Below are positions 26,769-34,263 of a stretch of DNA of 58,417 nucleotides, piece after piece. The stretch is from positions 1 to 58,417 of the forward strand of contig CAIRBP010000070.1 of assembly GCA_903876885.1 (NCBI GenBank), read 5' to 3'. Position 1 is the stretch's first letter. Each line of letters opens with the position of its first letter. The notes below the pieces were generated by a model that saw only the letters and a list, made by a program, of their open reading frames with translations, made no database searches and was not told the origin of the DNA. This stretch comes from an uncultured Burkholderiales bacterium (GTDB lineage: Bacteria; Pseudomonadota; Gammaproteobacteria; Burkholderiales; Burkholderiaceae_C). A program made the translations under genes and the position numbers.

Positions 26769-27962
26769 TTAAATAGCCCTCGAGCTTTTCATCTCAGCAA
26801 TTTTTGCATCATTAAATCCAATCTCTTTAAGAATTGAATTGGTATGCTGTCCAACAAAGGGGATGGGGTCCATGCGATAGGTGAACTCATTATTTATTCC
26901 AGGCGGCAATAAAGCCGGTACGTCACCGACTGGGGTAGCTATATAAGTCCAGCGATGTCTTGCACCTAGTTGCGGATGATCCCAAACGTCTTTCATGTCA
27001 TTCATTCTTGCATTGGCAATCTTTGCACTATCAAGGCGAGCCTCAACCTCTGTAATTGAGAGTTCTTTAAAGCATTCACAAATGATCGATTTCAAAGATT
27101 CTCTTTGCTCATGGCGCTTAGTATTGGTATTAAATCTATCGTCTATGGCTAGCGCAGCGTTTAGCAGAACCTTCTCACAGAAAATATGCCACTCTCTTTC
27201 GTTTTGAAGTCCTAGCATCACAGTTGCACCATTAGCAACAGGGAATGGTCCGTATGGGTAAATAGTTGCATGGGACGCTCCCGATCTAGCAGGTGGTTCT
27301 GCGTTGTCGTATGCATAATAAAGTGGGAAGCCCATCCACTCACTCAAGGCCTCTAACATGGATACATCAATATGAGAGCCAAGCCCTGTTTTCTCTCTCA
27401 GTAACAATGCAGACAGTATGTTGGTATAAGCGTACATTCCTGCGGCAATATCTGCAATGGAGCAACCCGCCTTTGATGGTGTTTCGGGCGTACCCGTAAC
27501 GGAGAGAAAGCCTGCTTCACTTTGAATCAAAAGATCGTAAGCCTTTTTATCTCTATATGGGCCAAATCCCCCGTAACCAGAAATATCGCAAACAATCAAT
27601 TTAGGATTTATTTTTTTCAAGTCTTCAGCAGACAATCCCATCCTCGAAGTTGCTCCGGGTGCCAAATTTTGAACAAAAACGTCCGCGGTTTCAAGCAACT
27701 TAACAAGAGCACTCATTGCATCTTGGTTCTTAAGGTCAAGAGTAAGACTCTCTTTGGAGCGATTTGTCCACGTAAAGTGCGATGACATGCCGTTTACGCG
27801 TTGGTCATATCCTCTTGCAAAATCTCCAACCTCTGGTCTCTCAATTTTTATAACTCTAGCCCCCAAATCAGCAAGTTGCCTTGTACAAAACGGAGCTGCA
27901 ATGGCGTGCTCAAGCGACACCACGGATATATGGTCTAGGGGTCTTACTTTTTGTGTATTCAT
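26769..27962 (-). CDS. CaiB/BaiF family CoA-transferase (class III)
   Basis: From the ATG at 27962 the product is 397 residues. It has PLDHISVVSLEHAIAAPF, LADLGARVIKIERPEVGDFAR, KAYDLLIQSEAGFLSVTG with the catalytic Asp (AYD), and SIADIAAGMYAY, the class III CoA-transferase blocks. The frame stays open 26 codons further, but that stretch contains a perfect 10-bp dyad (28017-28039) and lacks protein-like character, so the shorter start is preferred. It heads the cluster containing the CitE-like lyase and the Liv importer, 84 bases ahead of the lyase gene. Confidence 0.92.
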   Translation of the reverse strand: MNTQKVRPLDHISVVSLEHAIAAPFCTRQLADLGARVIKIERPEVGDFARGYDQRVNGMSSHFTWTNRSKESLTLDLKNQDAMSALVKLLETADVFVQNLAPGATSRMGLSAEDLKKINPKLIVCDISGYGGFGPYRDKKAYDLLIQSEAGFLSVTGTPETPSKAGCSIADIAAGMYAYTNILSALLLREKTGLGSHIDVSMLEALSEWMGFPLYYAYDNAEPPARSGASHATIYPYGPFPVANGATVMLGLQNEREWHIFCEKVLLNAALAIDDRFNTNTKRHEQRESLKSIICECFKELSITEVEARLDSAKIANARMNDMKDVWDHPQLGARHRWTYIATPVGDVPALLPPGINNEFTYRMDPIPFVGQHTNSILKEIGFNDAKIAEMKSSRAI

Positions 27963-27988
27963 AACTTTAATGATTACATTAAAGTTAT
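27961..27988 (-). promoter_or_regulatory. 11-bp perfect inverted repeat over the CaiB start
   Basis: ATAACTTTAAT (27961-27971) and ATTAAAGTTAT (27978-27988) are perfect reverse complements with a six-base loop. In the mRNA the 3' arm holds AAAG and the first two bases of the start codon, so the hairpin could mask translation initiation. As DNA it could equally be an operator. Confidence 0.6.
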
Positions 27989-28016
27989 CAAGTGTGAATC
28001 GCGTTTTAGAGCATGC

Positions 28017-28039
28017 TGTGTTCAAATTATTTGAACACA
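28017..28039 (-). promoter_or_regulatory. 10-bp perfect palindrome, candidate operator
   Basis: TGTGTTCAAA and TTTGAACACA are perfect reverse complements around a TTA centre, 55 bases upstream of the CaiB ATG. A 23-base dyad of this kind is typical of a dimeric repressor or activator site. No regulator gene sits next to it, so the binding protein is unknown. Confidence 0.6.
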
Positions 28040-28202
28040 AGGGTTACTCTTTAGTTCTTAAGTTTTATTTATACGATGTTATTCGTTTAATAATCTTTTA
28101 ATTTAATTACTATGTATGAATAAATTCACGAGCAATTTATTTTTATAACAGTATTTATATTTAATAAGACTTGGAGATCTATCGATCTTAAAAAGCTGTA
28201 AC

Positions 28203-28233
28203 TAAAGCTACCCCTCTTGCTGGGTGAGCTTTA
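28203..28233 (-). terminator. Probable terminator of the ten-gene operon
   Basis: TAAAGCT-ACCC pairs with GGGT-(G)-AGCTTTA, giving an 11-bp stem with one bulge. It lies 44 bases past the stop of the last gene of the operon. On the minus strand GTTACAG and then CTTTTTAA follow; the T-run is a little distant, so efficiency is uncertain. Confidence 0.5.
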
Positions 28234-28276
28234 ATAAACTGGATTTAAATAACCTTAAAACATCGAGAAGAAGTTC

Positions 28277-29143
28277 TTAGACACTTGAGCAATGCCGAGA
28301 TATGCATGTATCCAAAACCTCCTCTCCTGGTCTGTCCCACCAATCTTGATCTGAGAAGATCTCTACCTCACTGAACTGGCAATATCCAGCACTCTCCACC
28401 CACCCTCTTATTTTGCGTATTTCGATTACACCATCACCCATCATGCCTCTGTCATTAAGCAGATCCCGCGTGGGAGTTAGCCAATCACATACATGAAATG
28501 CCATTAACCTGTCCTTACCCGCTCTTTGTATCTGCTGTTTTAACTTTGGATCCCACCACGTGTGGTAAACATCAAGAGCAACACCTAACCGCCCTTTTCT
28601 TTGGGGATCCAAAGCGTCACATATATCTAAAGCTTGCTCAAGGGTGTTGACACACGCCCTTTCTGCAGCCTGCATTGGATGCAATGGCTCTATAGCTAGC
28701 GGTATTCCTATTTCAACAGCGTATTCAAGCGCTTTTTGGATACCATCATAAACTTGTGTCCTTGCAAGCTGAATGTCTGTATAGAGTGCTTTGCCTTGTA
28801 AAGCACCTGGTAATGAGCCTACCACTAAAACCAAACAAGGCGCGTTAAGCGTTTTAGCCTCGTCGATAGCTCGTCGGTTATCGTCGTAAGCAGCTCCAAT
28901 GCCCTTTGCATCTACTGCTGGAAAAAAGCCACCACGACAATAACCACTCAATTGCATGGAGTGAGCTCTCAGTTGCTTTGCTACTTTATCAATACCAACA
29001 GCTGCCACTTGGTCACGCCAAGGACTTATCGCTCTGATATTTCTCTTGGCACATTCATCAATTATTTTGTCCAATGACCACTGTTTTTTTACCGTCGCCG
29101 TGTTAATTGATAACCACTCATGGCTTTTTGTAAAGTCGCGCAT
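28277..29143 (-). CDS. Xylose-isomerase-like sugar phosphate isomerase/epimerase
   Basis: A 288-residue TIM-barrel protein of the AP endonuclease 2/IolE-like family. Metal-site elements include PLAIEPLHPM, LGVALDVYHTWWDP and VEIFSDQDWWD near the C-terminus, where the Glu closes the site. Members isomerise or dehydrate ketoses and keto-inositols. I chose the ATG at 29143 with GGAGT ten bases upstream over a GTG four codons earlier. It is the last gene of the ten-gene operon, 23 bases after the 3-hydroxyisobutyrate-dehydrogenase-like gene. Confidence 0.88.
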   Translation of the reverse strand: MRDFTKSHEWLSINTATVKKQWSLDKIIDECAKRNIRAISPWRDQVAAVGIDKVAKQLRAHSMQLSGYCRGGFFPAVDAKGIGAAYDDNRRAIDEAKTLNAPCLVLVVGSLPGALQGKALYTDIQLARTQVYDGIQKALEYAVEIGIPLAIEPLHPMQAAERACVNTLEQALDICDALDPQRKGRLGVALDVYHTWWDPKLKQQIQRAGKDRLMAFHVCDWLTPTRDLLNDRGMMGDGVIEIRKIRGWVESAGYCQFSEVEIFSDQDWWDRPGEEVLDTCISRHCSSV

Positions 29144-29166
29144 AGAAATTACCACTCCATTTTCTT

Positions 29167-30105
29167 TTATTGTTTAAACTCTCTTTGGATTTGACGAATA
29201 ATTGCAGCATTATCTAAATCGCCATCCCCATTTGCTACTGCACTTTTCATAAGCGTTGCATGCGTCTCAGATAACGGTAATCGCTGTCCTTTTTTACTTG
29301 CAGCAGCAATCATTAACTCAACGTCCTTCAAATGCTGACGGATCCTTGACTGGGGTAGATAGTCCTCACGCACCATCTTTAAACCTTTATTAACAGCTGC
29401 ATCTGAGCGTGCGGGGGTTTGCAAAACTAAATTCAAAAAAGTGTCTCTGTCAATTCCCATTTTTTCTGCAAAAATCATTCCCTCCGCAAAAGCAGCTCGG
29501 TTAAGCCCTAACACCAAATTAGTAGCCAATTTAGCCCTAGCAGCCATACCAACCTTACCAACGCGTATTTGATTTGAAGAGATGCAATTCAAAATATCAG
29601 AGACATTTTCTAAGTTTGTACTCTCACCTCCCAATAGCATCGTGGACGTGCCTTCTTTAATCTGCTCACTTGATCCAGACAGTGGAGCCTCTATAAGGTT
29701 TATTGGACTACCTTCTAATTGAAGGTCTAACGTCTCCAGTTTTTCTGGGTCTCCTGTGGAGCAATCAATAATATGAATTTTTTTTGAAGTGGCTATAAAT
29801 TCGTGACTTTTGCAATACTCAATTGCTTCATTAATAACTTGTATAACCCCACTCGTTTCATAAACTGTCAATACAATCAAACTAGAAATACTTATTACCT
29901 CTTTCACTGACTTAGCAGCAGTGAAGCCGATGTTTTCAAAATTAGATCTAGCGAGATCACTTATATCAAAACCTACACAACTGTACCCGGCATCTTTAAG
30001 TCTTTGCGCGACTGAATTACCCACTAAACCCAAACCAATTAAGCCAATCGTTTCAATTGAACTATTAGAGCGCAGCAGGGCTGGGTTATTTTTATAAATA
30101 GACAT
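29167..30105 (-). CDS. 3-hydroxyisobutyrate/6-phosphogluconate dehydrogenase-like protein
   Basis: A 312-residue beta-hydroxyacid dehydrogenase. The Rossmann loop is GLIGLGLVGN (21-30), the substrate motif is DCSTGDP (114-120), the middle motif is PLSGSSEQIKEGTSTMLLGG (141-160), and the catalytic Lys is K192 in AARAKLATNLVLG. All family elements are present. Such enzymes oxidise 3-hydroxyacids such as tartronate semialdehyde, 3-hydroxyisobutyrate or sugar-acid derivatives. It lies 22 bases after the SDR gene in the ten-gene operon. Confidence 0.9.
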   Translation of the reverse strand: MSIYKNNPALLRSNSSIETIGLIGLGLVGNSVAQRLKDAGYSCVGFDISDLARSNFENIGFTAAKSVKEVISISSLIVLTVYETSGVIQVINEAIEYCKSHEFIATSKKIHIIDCSTGDPEKLETLDLQLEGSPINLIEAPLSGSSEQIKEGTSTMLLGGESTNLENVSDILNCISSNQIRVGKVGMAARAKLATNLVLGLNRAAFAEGMIFAEKMGIDRDTFLNLVLQTPARSDAAVNKGLKMVREDYLPQSRIRQHLKDVELMIAAASKKGQRLPLSETHATLMKSAVANGDGDLDNAAIIRQIQREFKQ

Positions 30106-30127
30106 ACTATAGAGGAGCAGAGCTAAG

Positions 30128-30835
30128 TCAGCGAGTCACAGACGAACCACCACAAATTGCGATATCTTGCCCAGTGATCGCTCCCGCATTTTCACCAAGT
30201 AAATAAAGGGTTAATGAGGCCACTTCCTCGGGTTTAATGAGCCTTCCGATCGGGGGAGTTTGCGGGGCACGGCTAGACCGAGTTGGATCAACTAACATGG
30301 GCGTATCCGTTGCAGCTGGTGATATAACGTTTACAGTCACCCCAGCACTAATTACTTCTGCAGCCCAACTTCTCGCAAGCGATACGAGGGCAGCCTTGGT
30401 TGCAGCGTATTGGCTCCTGTGCGCAATTCCTACCGATACTCTACTTCCTATTAAGATCATTCGGCCAAATCCTTTAGAGATCATTGCAGGTAAAATTCTG
30501 TCCGCAAGTTTTGACGCAACCTCCACGTGGGTGCGCCACATAAGATCTCCTGCCTGAAAGTCTAAGTCACCAAGGGATCCCACCCTTAGTAGACCAGCAG
30601 CGTGAACTACTGCACTGGGTACTACGCTCCCTAAAATAAGGTCCAAGACCCTTTTTAACTCTTGCGTGTCATTTAAGTCAATTTCAATTGAGTGAAACTG
30701 AGTATTATTTAAATTCACTTTTTTTTGATCTAATCCGTAAACGCACCACCCGTCTAATAATAAATTGAGTGCAATTGCATATCCAATCCCAGAGCTTGCT
30801 CCGGTAACGATTGCGGTTTTTTTTGATTCACTCAT
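30128..30835 (-). CDS. Short-chain dehydrogenase/reductase
   Basis: A 235-residue SDR. The cofactor loop is TGASSGIG (11-18), and the catalytic residues are S131, Y143 and K147 (YAATKAA). SPAATDTPM and GQDIAICGG close the domain. D36 after strand 2 points to NAD. It is the eighth gene of the operon, 20 bases after a Bug gene. It probably interconverts a hydroxyl and a keto group in the substrate; the true substrate is unknown. Confidence 0.92.
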   Translation of the reverse strand: MSESKKTAIVTGASSGIGYAIALNLLLDGWCVYGLDQKKVNLNNTQFHSIEIDLNDTQELKRVLDLILGSVVPSAVVHAAGLLRVGSLGDLDFQAGDLMWRTHVEVASKLADRILPAMISKGFGRMILIGSRVSVGIAHRSQYAATKAALVSLARSWAAEVISAGVTVNVISPAATDTPMLVDPTRSSRAPQTPPIGRLIKPEEVASLTLYLLGENAGAITGQDIAICGGSSVTR

Positions 30836-30855
30836 CAGATCTATTTAATAAAAAT

Positions 30856-31830
30856 CTACTCAACACTTATTTTTTTATCAGCAATTATTTTTGCAGAAAC
30901 CGCAATCTCATTTGCCTGATACTTAATAAAATCCGCCTCACTCCCTCCGGCAGTAAATATTCCGTCCGCAAGCAAACGATCGTGCATATCTCCTTCTAAA
31001 GCTTTGTTAACTGCAGCGTTGAGCTTCTTAGAGATTTCACTTTGTAATTTAGCAGGTCCCCAAAGCCCGTACCAACTCGAACAATTAAATCCATTTATAG
31101 ATTCACTCGCAGTTGCTATTTCAGGCAGGCTAGGTAATCTTTTATTCGAAGTAACGGCAAGCATTTTTAGTTTACCGCCCTTGTAAAACTGAACCGAGCC
31201 GAGCACTGGGTCTATGAATCCGTCTATTTGCCCACCTACAAGATCAACCATCGCAGGACCAGTACCTTTATACGCAACAATAGAAATATTTGATCCTAAT
31301 GCCTGCTCTAATTTAACAGTGCATAAGTGTCCTGCTGATCCGATAGATCCTACTGCAAAGTTTAAGCTATCCGAGTGAGTCTTGGAGTAGTCCATGAGAC
31401 CCTTCAAGTTTGAGACTCCTAGTTGGTTACCTACACTAATGGATAGTGGAGCTACTGCAACCAATCCTATAGGCGAGAAATCAGTTTGAACTTTGTAAGG
31501 TACCGACTTCATCGTCAAAGGAGCAGTTACAAAGGTACTAGCATTGAATAACAATGTATAGCCATCGTTCGGAGCTTTCGCAACTATATCCGCTCCAATG
31601 ACCCCGTTGCCTCCAGGCTTGTTTTCAATATAAAAGGTTTGACCTAATTGCTCACCTAACTTAAGGGCAAGCATTCGACCAACTTTATCTAGAGTCCCGC
31701 CTGGTGGAAACGGAATAATTACTCTTACTGACTTATCCGGATAAGTCGTGCTTTGTTGCGCTTGTAGAGTTGAACAACTGCAGATACCTATTAATACTGA
31801 AGAAATAATTTTTAAATATTTAACTTTCAT
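30856..31830 (-). CDS. Bug/TctC-family periplasmic binding protein
   Basis: A 324-residue protein with signal peptide (ending near TLQAQQS) and Bug blocks: VRVIIPFPPGGTLDKVGRM, FYIENKPGGNGVIGA, DGYTLLFN, VAYKGTGPAMVDLVGG and VTSNKRLPSLPEI. It sits inside an operon that already encodes a separate NMT1-type binding protein and its ABC permease, so two unrelated receptors share one transcript. No TctAB is present. It may feed a distant TctAB carrier or sense an extracellular compound. Confidence 0.92.
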   Translation of the reverse strand: MKVKYLKIISSVLIGICSCSTLQAQQSTTYPDKSVRVIIPFPPGGTLDKVGRMLALKLGEQLGQTFYIENKPGGNGVIGADIVAKAPNDGYTLLFNASTFVTAPLTMKSVPYKVQTDFSPIGLVAVAPLSISVGNQLGVSNLKGLMDYSKTHSDSLNFAVGSIGSAGHLCTVKLEQALGSNISIVAYKGTGPAMVDLVGGQIDGFIDPVLGSVQFYKGGKLKMLAVTSNKRLPSLPEIATASESINGFNCSSWYGLWGPAKLQSEISKKLNAAVNKALEGDMHDRLLADGIFTAGGSEADFIKYQANEIAVSAKIIADKKISVE

Positions 31831-31844
31831 TTCGTGCTGTCTAT

Positions 31845-33047
31845 TTAAAAGCCGTGAATACTTAAAAGATTCTTCATTCTATTAATCGCTAAATCAGGGT
31901 CTTCTATCAAATTAGCTTGATCTGCTAATTTAAAAAGCTCTACGAAATGCATAAGTGATCTGGTGCTTTGTTGCCCCCCAACCATCGTAAAGTGACTTTG
32001 ATGCCCACCCAACCAAGCCATAAATACAACGCCAGTTTTGTAAAACCTAGTTGGTGCTTTAAAGATGTGTCTTGAAAGTGGCACTGTAGGACCCAGGATC
32101 TCGTGAAATTTATCTAAATTCCCATCTGCTAGTTCTGCCATAGCAGCACTAGCTGCAGGTGCAATCGCGTCGAATATCCCCAACAGTGCGTCGCTATGCT
32201 GATTTACAGGTGCAGCGCCCACGCCGTCGCCTGCAATGAGCTCAGCGTAGTTAAAATCATCCCCCGTATACATCCTTACGCCTTTTCCGTCTATTCCGCC
32301 CTGAGCGGGTAGCCCCCGTCGTGCGTGAATTTCCTTATCCTTGTCAAGGAGTGACATTTTGATTCCATCGACTTTAGAGGCATGCGCTCGAATGACGCTC
32401 AAAACAGTTTGGGTTGCTTTATCTGTGTCTTTATCTCCCCAGTAACCCGTTAAAGCTGGGTCAAACATATCACCCAACCAATGCAAAATAACTGGCTCCT
32501 TAGCTTGACGGAGTATGTGGTCATAAACCCGCTCATAATCTGCTGGGCTTTTTGCTACTCGTGTTAATGCTCGACTGGCCATGATGATGAGTTTGCCACC
32601 CGCTTTCTCTATTGCTTCCATTTGTTGGTCATAAGCTTTGATAACTTCATCAATGTTTTTAACCTGATCAAGATCTAGGTGATCGGTACCGCAACCTGAA
32701 GCGACTAATGCCCCGGGGTGACGCTTTGATGCATCGATAGAGCGTTTAATAAGCTCAAGGGATGTAGGCCAATCTAGCCCCATACCTCTTTGCGCTGTAT
32801 CCATCGCCTCTGCAACACCAAGTCCTAAAGACCAAAGCCTCTCACGAAATGCTATCGTTGCATCCCAATCTATTGCACAGTCAATCCAAGGATCAATGCT
32901 TGCTTTGGGGTCCGAGACGACGTGCGCAGCAGAGTAAACAATTCGGCTGAATTTTGCACCTGCTTTTGGTTTAACAGGCGTATGTCCAACGAGTGTATAG
33001 GGCGATAGTTTGCCTTGGGTATCGGGTAAATGAATATGATGAGCCAT
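31845..33047 (-). CDS. DUF993 protein (dihydrodipicolinate synthase-like)
   Basis: A 400-residue member of the DUF993 branch of the DHDPS/N-acetylneuraminate lyase superfamily. K230 in VDGIKMSLLDKDKE lines up with the Schiff-base Lys of class I aldolases in this fold, so aldolase or dehydratase chemistry on a ketoacid is plausible. Other blocks are VASGCGTDHLDLD, ILHWLGDMFDP and FMAWLGGHQSHF. It is longer than classical DHDPS (about 290), mostly at both ends. It follows the Gfo/Idh/MocA gene by 24 bases. The reaction of DUF993 proteins is, to my knowledge, not settled. Confidence 0.88.
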   Translation of the reverse strand: MAHHIHLPDTQGKLSPYTLVGHTPVKPKAGAKFSRIVYSAAHVVSDPKASIDPWIDCAIDWDATIAFRERLWSLGLGVAEAMDTAQRGMGLDWPTSLELIKRSIDASKRHPGALVASGCGTDHLDLDQVKNIDEVIKAYDQQMEAIEKAGGKLIIMASRALTRVAKSPADYERVYDHILRQAKEPVILHWLGDMFDPALTGYWGDKDTDKATQTVLSVIRAHASKVDGIKMSLLDKDKEIHARRGLPAQGGIDGKGVRMYTGDDFNYAELIAGDGVGAAPVNQHSDALLGIFDAIAPAASAAMAELADGNLDKFHEILGPTVPLSRHIFKAPTRFYKTGVVFMAWLGGHQSHFTMVGGQQSTRSLMHFVELFKLADQANLIEDPDLAINRMKNLLSIHGF

Positions 33048-33071
33048 AGATATTTTCCTATCTCTGCGATA

Positions 33072-34235
33072 TTAAATTTTGAGTGGAGGAACATCTATCC
33101 AACGCCGCTCCTTCCACGACTGAAGAGCACTCTCTACGAGTTGAACTCCCTTTGCACCCTCAGGTAAGGTCCATCTGTAAGGCTCGTTTTCTGCAATATG
33201 CCTTATAAAGTGTTCCCACTGAATTTTGAATCCATTGTCGTAAATCTGCGTATCAGGGACTTCTTGCCACTGATCATAAAAATTCATAGATTGTTTAACA
33301 TCAGGATTCCAAACTGGTCGCGGCGTATTAACTCGGCTCTGGGCTTTACAGGAGGTTAAGCCCGCAACTGCAGAGCCGTGAGTACCGTCTACATGAAAGG
33401 TAACTAAATCTTCGCGGTTCACACGCGTTGTCCAAGACATATTAACTTGTGCGATGACTTTCTCACCTTGATGGCCCTTAAGCTCAAAAGTTGCATAAGC
33501 GGCGTCGTCTGCAGTTGCCTCGTAGGCCTTATTAGCCTCGTCCCAACGAGTCGGTATGTGGGTGGCGCCTAAACAAGATACAGACTGCACTTCACCAAAG
33601 ATATTATCAAGAACATAACGCCAGTGACAGACCATATCCAAAATGATGCCACCTCCGTCCTCTGACCTGTAATTCCAACTAGGTCTTTGAATAGGTTGGA
33701 GATCCCCTTCAAAAACCCAGTACCCAAATTCAATTCTTACGCTAAGCATTTTTCCAAAAAAACCAGAGCGTCTCAGCATATCTAATTTTCTGAGTCCAGG
33801 CAGAAATAATTTATCTTGAACTGCCCCGTGTTTGATACCTGATTTCTCAGCCAATCGAGCAATTTCAACTGCCTCATTCAAATTGGTGGCAATCGGTTTC
33901 TCACAATAAACGTGCTTACCCGCTCTGATTGCTTGAGCAAGCAGCGTAGGCCGCATCTGGGTCGTACCCGCATCAAAGAAGACCGTATCGTCCTTGTTTT
34001 TAAGCGCAGCGTCCAAATCAGTTCCGTAACGCTCTATATTGTTAGCCTTAGCGAGTGCCGCAATCTTCTCTGCGTTACGCCCTATCAAAATCGGGTCGGG
34101 CATGACTTTGTCCCCATTGGAGAGGACAACACCACCTTGATTTCTTATAGCGACGATAGAGCGAATCAAATGCTGATTCATCCCCATACGTCCTGTCACG
34201 CCGTTCATAATAATTCCAAGTCTTTTAACAGCCAT
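33072..34235 (-). CDS. Gfo/Idh/MocA-family oxidoreductase
   Basis: A 387-residue NAD(P)-dependent sugar or inositol dehydrogenase-like enzyme. The Rossmann loop is NGVTGRMG (11-18) and the catalytic-Lys motif is HVYCEKPIA (108-116). The C-terminal domain has WNYRSEDGGGIILDM and CHWRYVLDNIFG. The GVTGRMG form recalls dihydrodipicolinate-reductase-type loops and may be a subfamily mark. AGGAG stands five bases before the ATG. It directly precedes the DUF993 gene, suggesting that the aldolase-like enzyme uses its keto product. Confidence 0.92.
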   Translation of the reverse strand: MAVKRLGIIMNGVTGRMGMNQHLIRSIVAIRNQGGVVLSNGDKVMPDPILIGRNAEKIAALAKANNIERYGTDLDAALKNKDDTVFFDAGTTQMRPTLLAQAIRAGKHVYCEKPIATNLNEAVEIARLAEKSGIKHGAVQDKLFLPGLRKLDMLRRSGFFGKMLSVRIEFGYWVFEGDLQPIQRPSWNYRSEDGGGIILDMVCHWRYVLDNIFGEVQSVSCLGATHIPTRWDEANKAYEATADDAAYATFELKGHQGEKVIAQVNMSWTTRVNREDLVTFHVDGTHGSAVAGLTSCKAQSRVNTPRPVWNPDVKQSMNFYDQWQEVPDTQIYDNGFKIQWEHFIRHIAENEPYRWTLPEGAKGVQLVESALQSWKERRWIDVPPLKI

Positions 34236-34263
34236 ATTTGCTCCTAAATATTCAATGTTGTGC

